Positions 18,801 to 25,019 of a stretch of 64,000 nt of DNA are shown here, piece after piece. The position numbers and the translations under genes are program-made. The notes under the pieces were generated by a model, which did not search any database, was not told where the DNA came from, and saw nothing but the letters and a program-made list of their open reading frames with translations. The stretch covers positions 73,963 to 137,962 of the forward strand of contig DAOQAG010000004.1 in NCBI GenBank assembly GCA_035353815.1, read 5' to 3'. The DNA is from JAKPUX01 sp035353815 (lineage in GTDB: Bacteria; Zhuqueibacterota; Zhuqueibacteria; Residuimicrobiales; Residuimicrobiaceae). Within the stretch, counting starts at the first letter, position 1; each line of letters opens with the position of its first letter.

Positions 18801-19321
18801 CGGACATCATCCTCCTGCTGGAAAAGAACAGCCGCGGCAAGCTGGCCTGGACCTGGCAGCTCTTTCTCAATACCAAAAGCGGCGGCCAGAACCCCCAGGC
18901 CGGCGATACTCTCGCCATCTGGCTCAAGAAACCCTTCCTCTCCAGCGATCGCTATGACTTCCAGATGCAGGGGATGCGCATCTCCAACGACCTGGCGCGC
19001 CGCGAGCTCGAGGATATCCGCGTCGTTCCCAATCCCTACATCGCCACAGCAGCGTGGGAACCCAAAAATACCTACAACAGCGGCCGTGGTCCGCGCGAAA
19101 TCCACTTCACCAACCTGCCGCGCAAGTGCACCATCCGCATCTTTAACGTGAACGGCACCCTGGTGGACAAGCTCGAGCACGAGACCAGCATGGACAACGG
19201 CACCGAGATCTGGGATGTGCTCAGCCGAGATAATCTGGAAATTTCCTACGGCGTCTATATCTATCATGTCGATGCCCCGGGTGTGGGTCAGAAAACCGGC
19301 AATTTTGCGATCATCAAATAG
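15806..19321 (+). CDS. Large secreted protein with Asp-rich loops, FnIII-like domain and T9SS sorting domain
   Basis: This protein of about 1171 residues has a signal peptide at the ATG at 15806 (MKNRSLLALVLWLFLLPA); a TTG seven codons upstream gives a poorer N-terminus. The body is beta-rich, with Asp-rich calcium-type loops (IDNDGDADDNP and DDDLDGLIDE). A fibronectin III-like segment at about 635-770 contains YRVYRATDAAF and GQRYYYAVTAYDFGY. The end carries a T9SS type A sorting domain (VVPNPYIA, then FNVNGTLVDKL). I recognise no catalytic domain. It lies between a TonB receptor (80 bases upstream) and a PorV-like gene (11 bases downstream). A surface partner of that receptor is a reasonable inference. 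Confidence 0.85.
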   Translation: MKNRSLLALVLWLFLLPADPAAPAELRHTPSKMRGDVNFRAWSNIDGNNVRTSIFNSGYSGAPREVAESVNYEWPKNTGRIYISIVGIWVGGEVTDATATPVQIVNVFAWRTSPAGKTWTMEPVPGYLNPDQATLAVAKSDNPRSWPPASQNGWRDKWDDPVDPGWIGSWNGFFGKNVFNADQELFYRCSDDLYDRYNYLPDTTDASRRGLGLLMDVRAFAWTQVLINDNIFFIHDILNDGTKRIPKTAFLIFLADYVGGDGTDDQPYIDLQSDLAYLTDSDRVGISAFGGEPVGVAGIKYLETPGNEIDGIDNDGDADDNPALLNTPGVDTETVLPHFTDDDFGARKLRPGDKIVLIDLATYERRITTYPAGGGKVISLGQEYLLPVEGVSLQEDTTANLRDDDLDGLIDESFSLHRWRYDEIRQVEGPVRYINYLSFNAGDTLKRGLIVPGKNTAQSYATVAPMIDESRDDQFDNDRDWDAYNDDLGLDGVKGTGDPGEGDGLASSGSGTEFPGEPNIDKTDVSETDLIGLTSAVQIPAGDIAYNTTPDRYLWQTFMSPGIFDLPRPTGEYDTFVASGFFPMEPGQRQRMAIAVAIAGGGQTKNDDIASVNEKLANARKAYDADYQFAKAPTQVTLTAVPGDGKVTLYWDDLAERSVDRYIADIGGPSEDFEGYRVYRATDAAFLDAKTITDGFGVARLYNPIAQFDLADGVSGFDPVGYSGVRFWLGEDSGLRHSFVDDGVINGQRYYYAVTAYDFGYAAAGIAPTETPIGISVALDGTITTGSNVAVVRPSAQAAGYLPPEVASFAHSNGSATGTVTIAVIDPAVILNDHMYEITFEDTTITGPKNSDTLRTKNFSITDLTAGAPRIVRSTLLGADDEIPVFDGLQLKLLNEKSVSIDLERSGWNHTQVQPYSFSPVTFIGVQGVRRPCDYQLIVGADGMSASKDTTIGYYKLRSRSVNFKVRNLSEARDVDFAFAELDGNDGRFSVDPQDANKTDIILLLEKNSRGKLAWTWQLFLNTKSGGQNPQAGDTLAIWLKKPFLSSDRYDFQMQGMRISNDLARRELEDIRVVPNPYIATAAWEPKNTYNSGRGPREIHFTNLPRKCTIRIFNVNGTLVDKLEHETSMDNGTEIWDVLSRDNLEISYGVYIYHVDAPGVGQKTGNFAIIK

Positions 19322-19332
19322 AGGTCCTTGCG

Positions 19333-20355
19333 ATGAAGTTGAGATCAGCAGTGTTGACCTTGCTTTGCCTCGGATGGGGCACTGTTGCGACGGGGCAGGG
19401 CGTCACCCGGGTGGGCACCTCTGCAGCAGCCTTTCTGCGCATCCCCGCCGGCACCAAGGGAACGGCTATGGGCGGCGCCTTCACCGCCCTGGCTGACGAT
19501 GGCTCGGCCGCCTTCTGGAATCCGGGCGCCGCTGGCCGGCAGGACAAGAACGGGCTGTTCATCCACCACAGCGATTGGCTGCCGGGACTGGAGTATGACT
19601 TTGTGGCCCTCACACTACCCCTGCGGCAGTACGGCGTCGTCGGGATCGATATTGTCTCCTTGCGCTCCGGCGAGATGGAAGTCACGACCCTCGACGCCCC
19701 GATGGGCACCGGCGAGACCTATACCTCCAGCAGCACCGCGGTCGGCTTGCTTTACGCCAGAAGCCTGACCGACCGCTTCTCCATCGGAGTGAATCTGAAA
19801 TATGTCAACGAGCAGATCTTTCACAGCTCCGCCGGCGGTTTCGCCTTCGATATCGGCACCCTCTTTATCACTCCCTTCAAGGGGATCCGCCTCGGCGTCA
19901 ACGTCGCCAATGTCGGCACCCGGCTGCGCATGCAAGGCGAGGACCTCAACAGCTATGTCGATATCGCTCCGAACCAGCAGGGCAACAACGACGAGATCGT
20001 CGCCGCGCTCAAGACCGACTATTTCATTCTGCCTATCATCCTGCGGCTCGGACTGGCCTGGGACTGGATCCTCTCTCCTGGCTCCCGTCTCACCCTCGCC
20101 TGCGAGGGGGTCAATCCCAACGATGATGCCCAGAGCGTCAATCTCGGAATCGAATACGCGGTGCTGAACAATATGCTGATGCTCCGGGGCGGCTATAGCG
20201 AACTCTTGCTCAAGGAGAGCAGCAAGGGATGGACCTTCGGTGCCGGGCTCGATGTGGCTGCATTTGCGGGCGTCAAGATGCGCATCGGCTATGCCTGGCA
20301 GGATTTCAAGTATCTTGGAGCGGTTAATCACTTTTCGGTCGACCTCACATTCTGA
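19333..20355 (+). CDS. PorV/PorQ-family outer-membrane protein
   Basis: This 340-residue FadL-like barrel protein has a signal peptide (about residues 1-21). It carries the family's N-terminal hallmark of Gly/Ala-rich AMGGAFTALADDGSAAFWNP. The rest is alternating beta strands, and it ends in Phe (VDLTF). PorV binds T9SS cargo sorting domains and brings them to the attachment complex; PorQ is a related component. It is 11 bases behind a T9SS cargo gene, so the pair is almost certainly co-transcribed. Whether it is a general T9SS shuttle or a cargo-dedicated one is unclear; a second family member lies at 29166. Confidence 0.85.
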   Translation: MKLRSAVLTLLCLGWGTVATGQGVTRVGTSAAAFLRIPAGTKGTAMGGAFTALADDGSAAFWNPGAAGRQDKNGLFIHHSDWLPGLEYDFVALTLPLRQYGVVGIDIVSLRSGEMEVTTLDAPMGTGETYTSSSTAVGLLYARSLTDRFSIGVNLKYVNEQIFHSSAGGFAFDIGTLFITPFKGIRLGVNVANVGTRLRMQGEDLNSYVDIAPNQQGNNDEIVAALKTDYFILPIILRLGLAWDWILSPGSRLTLACEGVNPNDDAQSVNLGIEYAVLNNMLMLRGGYSELLLKESSKGWTFGAGLDVAAFAGVKMRIGYAWQDFKYLGAVNHFSVDLTF

Positions 20356-20383
20356 AAGGAGGTTGGAGGGGGGGAAGCAGCAG

Positions 20384-20482
20384 GTTAAATTACATCGGTG
20401 CATACTCCTGCAATCCGGATTTCTGTTGCGCCCACAGATGGCCCGCAGAAATTATCAAGTTCAAATTACCGCGGTGCACACT
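20384..20482 (+). promoter_or_regulatory. Imperfect direct repeat upstream of the modular T9SS gene (possible operator pair)
   Basis: Two similar sites of 23-24 bases lie at 20384-20406 and 20459-20482, 75 bases apart (about seven helical turns). Both contain AAATTAC followed by CGGTGCA and ACT, with changes at only a few positions. They occupy most of the 149-base intergenic region, and a GGAGG ribosome site follows. A regulator binding site pair is an inference. Confidence 0.4.
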
Positions 20483-20504
20483 ATTTCAAACTGGAGGTAT
20501 TTGC

Positions 20505-22574
20505 ATGAAACAAGTGCTATCGGAGCGGAGAGGATGGCTCATCCTCGTCCTGACGCTCGGCTGCCTGCTCGCCACCTTTTCTCCGTCAGAGGCTGTCGTC
20601 GTCAGGATGCGCGTCAATACCTGCACCAATCTTGACACCTTATCGACCAACGATGTCGTGCAACTGCGCGGCGAGGTTTCGGGTACGATCCAGCCCACCG
20701 TGACCTGGACCGAGACGACCGGGATCACGATGAAGAATATCGGCGGCGATTACTGGGAGGCCACTTTTCAAATGTCGGCCGGCTCAACGCTGAAGTATAA
20801 ATTCTGGACCGGCTTTAGCAAGACGACCGGGACCTCGTTCTGGTCGGGATGGGAGGGACCCATCATTCCGAAGGATGCAGTCAGCAGCAACGACAACCGC
20901 TACTTCGTCTGCGGCGCCAGAGACACGACGGTCGAGCTGCAATATTACCACAGCACGGCCACCAAGCAGAACCAGTACTGGCGGCCCTACGCCGTCAAAC
21001 AGGACACCCTGGCTGTACGCTTCCGCGTCAACGTCGGCGCCCTGCTTGAAACCGGCGATTTTAATCCCGCTTCGGGCCACACGGTGGTGGTGCGCGGCAG
21101 CGCGCCGCTGGATCCCACCGATTCGTGGAATACCGAATTTCCCCTCACCCGTGAAGCGGGCAGCGCCGACAAGGAGGCCTTTTTTTCCGGCACCGGCTAT
21201 ATCGCCAAATCGGCGCTGACGGTGGGTTCCTGGCAGAATTTCAAGTATGTCATCAAAAAAGGGAGCACCGCGGTCTGGGAGAGCACGCCCAACCGCTATT
21301 TCCAGTATAAAACCGCCAATGACACCACCATTCACTGGGCCTACTTTAACAACACCCGGCCGAGTGGTGGTAATATCGTCACCGCGACGCTCACCTGGCA
21401 GATGAAGACCGACGCCTTGGAAAAACTCGGGCTGTTCAGCCGCAGCCTTGGGGAAAAGATCGTCATCGACGGCGCCAAGGCCTGGGATATCGAGAATCCG
21501 ATCGAAATGAACTATGTACCGCTGCTCTCCGCCTGGGTCGGGCAGGAATCCTTCACCAAGGCCCCGGGGGCGGCGTTGGAGTACAAGGCGGTTCTCTTCT
21601 GGGATGACTCGCGCCTCGATCCGGCCAGCCCCAATTACATGCCCGGCCTCGATCTCACCTCGCCCATTCACTTCTGGGAGGAGCCCAACACCGCCGGTAC
21701 CGGCAACCGCAATTACACCTTTGGCAGCACCGTCGAGCAATTCATTCCCGGCGATTACGGCTTTGACTGCCAGTTTTTCGGCGGGCTGCCGGTCGAGGGG
21801 GTCATCACCACCCCCATCACCATCACCTTCAGCGTCGACATGACCCCGGCGACCAGCGTCGAGACCAATCCTGCGAACACGCTCTTCCGTCCGGGCATCG
21901 ACACCGTCTGGGTGCAGCTCTATGGGGCCATCATGTCCCTGACTCAGGGGCAGGGATTGTATACCAATACCCCGCTGCTGCTGAGCGATCCGGACGGCGA
22001 TCTCGTCTATACCGGCTCCTGGGCCCTCAAGACCCCGACCGTCTATGATGTGGCGTACCGCATCAACTACTCCGCCGAGGGCGGCGCGGTGATCCAGAAT
22101 GGCGGCGGCTTCACTTCCGGCCGCAGCTATGTCCAGTTCATCCATCCCGACAAGGTCAACGCCGACGGCTCCATCCTCTGGCCGGCCGAATTCGCTTTCC
22201 CGAAGGTGGCCTGGTCCAATGGCAGCCTGCCCGTCGAAATCGGCCCCAACCTCTGGACGCCCTCCGGCGTGGCCACCAGACCGGAAATGCATCCCGCGCA
22301 GTTCGCCCTGCTGCAGAACTATCCCAATCCCTTCAATCCCGAGACGGCGATCGGCTATCAGCTGCCAGCCAAATCCCGGGTGGGGATACGGATCTACAAC
22401 TTGCAGGGTGAGCTGGTTTCTAGCTTGCTGGACAAGGAGGAGAGCGCCGGCGCGCATGCGATTATCTGGTATGGCCGGGACAGCCACGGCCGCTCGCTGC
22501 CCTCCGGCGTCTATTTCGCCCGGATGAACGCCGGCGACTGGACTCGGACGATAAAAATGACCCTGATGCGCTGA
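20505..22574 (+). CDS. Modular secreted protein with tandem carbohydrate-binding-like beta modules and T9SS sorting domain
   Basis: This 689-residue exported protein has a signal peptide at about 1-30. I see three or four beta-sandwich-like modules of roughly 110-130 residues. The first contains GGDYWEATFQMSAGSTLKY, KFWTGFS and GWEGP. The second starts LAVRFRVN and contains TVVVRGSAP and FKYVIKKGS, a pattern like starch-binding or CBM20/48-type domains. It ends with a canonical sorting domain (NYPNPFNPETAIGY, then SGVYFARM). The first two modules recur in the GH53 protein downstream. No catalytic site is apparent, so a glycan-binding surface protein is the best guess. The substrate is inferred only from its neighbour. 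Confidence 0.85.
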   Translation: MKQVLSERRGWLILVLTLGCLLATFSPSEAVVVRMRVNTCTNLDTLSTNDVVQLRGEVSGTIQPTVTWTETTGITMKNIGGDYWEATFQMSAGSTLKYKFWTGFSKTTGTSFWSGWEGPIIPKDAVSSNDNRYFVCGARDTTVELQYYHSTATKQNQYWRPYAVKQDTLAVRFRVNVGALLETGDFNPASGHTVVVRGSAPLDPTDSWNTEFPLTREAGSADKEAFFSGTGYIAKSALTVGSWQNFKYVIKKGSTAVWESTPNRYFQYKTANDTTIHWAYFNNTRPSGGNIVTATLTWQMKTDALEKLGLFSRSLGEKIVIDGAKAWDIENPIEMNYVPLLSAWVGQESFTKAPGAALEYKAVLFWDDSRLDPASPNYMPGLDLTSPIHFWEEPNTAGTGNRNYTFGSTVEQFIPGDYGFDCQFFGGLPVEGVITTPITITFSVDMTPATSVETNPANTLFRPGIDTVWVQLYGAIMSLTQGQGLYTNTPLLLSDPDGDLVYTGSWALKTPTVYDVAYRINYSAEGGAVIQNGGGFTSGRSYVQFIHPDKVNADGSILWPAEFAFPKVAWSNGSLPVEIGPNLWTPSGVATRPEMHPAQFALLQNYPNPFNPETAIGYQLPAKSRVGIRIYNLQGELVSSLLDKEESAGAHAIIWYGRDSHGRSLPSGVYFARMNAGDWTRTIKMTLMR

Positions 22575-22600
22575 TCTCCGCCGGGAGCAGCGCGGGAAAA

Positions 22601-22642
22601 CAGCAGGGTGGGGTCTCCGGTTCGAGTCCGGCCACGCTGTTG
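22601..22642 (+). other. Hairpin with a tRNA T-arm-like loop
   Basis: The segment 22601-22611 pairs with 22632-22642 (one mismatch). Inside it, CCGG (22617-22620) and CCGG (22628-22631) enclose TTCGAGT, exactly a tRNA T-loop pattern. No D-arm or anticodon arm can be formed upstream, so it is not an intact tRNA. It could be a tRNA remnant or a chance structured leader. Confidence 0.4.
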
Positions 22643-22656
22643 TGCTTCTCTTTATG

Positions 22657-22691
22657 GGGGATGCGGGCCCGGTGCCCGCATCCCCTTCATT
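22657..22691 (+). terminator. Strong hairpin between the modular T9SS gene and the GH53 gene
   Basis: A perfect 12-base-pair stem (22657-22668 with 22674-22685) encloses the loop CCGGT and is followed by TTCATTT. It resembles an intrinsic terminator with a weak U-tract. It ends only about 14 bases before the next gene's start. Confidence 0.5.
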
Positions 22692-22704
22692 TGCAGGTAA
22701 CTCC

Positions 22705-24921
22705 ATGCCCAAATCAACATGGTTTTTCGCGTTTCTGCTCCTTTCGGCCTTGCCGGCCGCGGCGGCCCGCGGCGCGACGCCGGATACCCTCGCCTTCATC
22801 AAGGGGGCGGATCTCTCCTTCATCCCTCAGATCGAGGATTTGGGCGGTCTCTTCCTCGCCGGCGGCACCGCGGCGGATCCCCTCCAGATCATGAAGGAGC
22901 GCGGCCTCAATCTCGTCCGCCTCAAGCTCTGGCATACCCCGGTGCAGAATTACGACAATCTCGCCCGCGTTCTGGTCATGGCGCGGCGGATTAAAGCCAG
23001 CGGCCTGCGTTTCATGCTCGATTTCCATTATTCTGACACCTGGGCCGATCCCGGCCATCAGACCAAGCCCGCCGCCTGGGCCGGCCTGCCTTTTACCACC
23101 CTGCGCGACAGCGTCTTTGCCTATTCGCGCAATGTCATGGCGGCCCTGATAGCGCAGGGCACCCGCCCCGAGATCGTTCAGCCCGGGAACGAGATCACGC
23201 CCGGCCTGCTCTGGAATGACGGACGTGTGGGCGGAAGCTTTGAAACGGCAGTTCAGTGGCAGAACCTGGCCGCTCTGCTCAACGCGGCGATCGACGGCAT
23301 CCGGCAGAGCGGCCCGGGAGCGGATTCGGTCCGTATCATGATTCACATCGACCGCGGCGGCGATAACGCCCGCTGCCGCTGGTTCTTCGACAAGCTCATC
23401 GCCAACAAGGTGCCCTTCGACATCATCGGGCTCTCCTATTACCCGTGGTGGCACGGCAGCCTCGACAAGGTCAAGGCCAACCTTGCTGATCTGTCCATCC
23501 GCTACGGCAAGGATCTGGTCATCGCGGAAACCGCCTATCCCTGGACCCTGCAGTGGGCCGATAATGTCGGCAATATCGTCGGCAGCAGCAGCCAGCTGCT
23601 CAGCGGCTATCCCGCCACTGTCGAGGGTCAGCGCAGCTTCCTCCAGGATCTGCTGCAAATTGTCGAGGACGCGCCGCACCGCAGAGGCCGGGGTATGGTC
23701 TACTGGGCGCCGGACTATATCCCCGTGCCCGGGCTCGGCTCACCGTGGGAGAACAATGCCCTCTTCGATTTCAAGGGCAATGTGCTCTCATCGATGGAGG
23801 TCTTCGCCGCCACCCTGACCCCGAGCCCGCCCATCCAGGTCACGATGCGCCTCAACACCAGCACCCTGATGGACACCCTTCAGCCCTGGCACATGACCCA
23901 GATCCGCGGTGGCATTCTCAGCGGTGCCTTTACGACCAGCGACCTGCCCGACGGCCGCCGCGTCACCTGGGACCAGGAGAGCGGTCTGTGGCTGACCAGC
24001 GCCGGCGGGGATTACTGGCAGATCACCTTTCCGATGTACCCGGGCGATTCTCTCGCCTTCAAGTTCTGGAGCGGCTTTTCCGCCCAAAAGCCCACCTTTC
24101 AGCGCCTCGGCTGGGAGGGACCTGTGGTCCTATCTGAGATCACCTCGGCCAATCAGCGCCTGTTCGTCGCCGGAACCCGCGATACCGTTCTCCCCCTGCA
24201 GTATTTCAATTCGGCCGGCGAGGCCCGGCTGCAATACTGGCAGCCCTTTGCGCCCTACCCGGATTCGCTCAGCCTCTTTTTTCGGGTCAACATGGCCAAA
24301 GCGGCCGCAGCCGGCCGCTTCGATCCGGCTGTGCACAGCCCTGTCTCCGTCCGCGGCTGCCATGCCGGCGGAAGCTTCGACCAGCCCCTCAGCCGGGAGA
24401 CGTACAGCGTCGCCGCCGGCTCCTTCTGGTCGGGGGTGGCGCGCATCGCGCGGGCGGAGATCCGGGCCGGCGATACCCTGCGTTACCGCTTTGCTTTTGC
24501 GAACGCCGGCCGCAACGGCGAAGAGAGCATCCTGGCGGAGCGGATCCTGCGTCTCGGCCCGACGCAGAGCGACACCACCCTGCACTGGACCATCTTCGAT
24601 AACGGGCGCCCCAGCGCCGTGGAAAACACGGCCGCCGCAGAACTCCGCACCTTTCAGCTCGAGCAGAATTACCCCAACCCCTTCAACGGCGCCACCCGAA
24701 TTTGCTATGTCCTGCACGAGCCGGGCCGGGTCTTGCTGACAATCCATGATGTGCGCGGCCGCGAAGTGGCTTTGCTGGCGGACCAGCAGCAGACCGCCGG
24801 CTCGCATACCGTCACCTTTAATGCTGCTGCCGCCAGAGTGGACCTCCCCAGCGGCCTCTACCTCTGCCAGCTGACGGCAGGGATCTCCACGGCACGTTCC
24901 AAAATGATCCTGATCCGCTGA
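22705..24921 (+). CDS. Secreted GH53 endo-beta-1,4-galactanase with carbohydrate-binding-like modules and T9SS sorting domain
   Basis: This 738-residue exported enzyme has a signal peptide at residues 1-22. The GH53 (beta/alpha)8 barrel covers about 30-370 with family motifs KGADLSFIPQIEDLGG, LVRLKLW and LDFHYSDTWADPG. The predicted acid/base Glu163 lies in QPGNEITPG, and the predicted nucleophile Glu275 lies in VIAETAYPW. The family cleaves beta-1,4-galactan side chains of pectin or arabinogalactan. Two beta modules follow (about 375-640), clearly related to those of the gene before it, and a C-terminal sorting domain (NYPNPFNGATR) ends the protein. I chose the ATG at 22705; an upstream frame from 22642 runs through a hairpin. 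Confidence 0.93.
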   Translation: MPKSTWFFAFLLLSALPAAAARGATPDTLAFIKGADLSFIPQIEDLGGLFLAGGTAADPLQIMKERGLNLVRLKLWHTPVQNYDNLARVLVMARRIKASGLRFMLDFHYSDTWADPGHQTKPAAWAGLPFTTLRDSVFAYSRNVMAALIAQGTRPEIVQPGNEITPGLLWNDGRVGGSFETAVQWQNLAALLNAAIDGIRQSGPGADSVRIMIHIDRGGDNARCRWFFDKLIANKVPFDIIGLSYYPWWHGSLDKVKANLADLSIRYGKDLVIAETAYPWTLQWADNVGNIVGSSSQLLSGYPATVEGQRSFLQDLLQIVEDAPHRRGRGMVYWAPDYIPVPGLGSPWENNALFDFKGNVLSSMEVFAATLTPSPPIQVTMRLNTSTLMDTLQPWHMTQIRGGILSGAFTTSDLPDGRRVTWDQESGLWLTSAGGDYWQITFPMYPGDSLAFKFWSGFSAQKPTFQRLGWEGPVVLSEITSANQRLFVAGTRDTVLPLQYFNSAGEARLQYWQPFAPYPDSLSLFFRVNMAKAAAAGRFDPAVHSPVSVRGCHAGGSFDQPLSRETYSVAAGSFWSGVARIARAEIRAGDTLRYRFAFANAGRNGEESILAERILRLGPTQSDTTLHWTIFDNGRPSAVENTAAAELRTFQLEQNYPNPFNGATRICYVLHEPGRVLLTIHDVRGREVALLADQQQTAGSHTVTFNAAAARVDLPSGLYLCQLTAGISTARSKMILIR

Positions 24922-25019
24922 TCTCTGCCGCTCGGCCGCTTGCGCGCCGCAGTCCAGGGCCGAGGCAGCGATGAGCAAACGCGCGCGTCATTCCGCTCCC
25001 GCAGCATGGTGAGGCCTTT

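Noticed and set aside
22565..22642. A functional tRNA at the T-arm-like hairpin
   Set aside because: Only a T-arm and a closing stem can be folded. No D-arm, anticodon loop or CCA end fits upstream or downstream.
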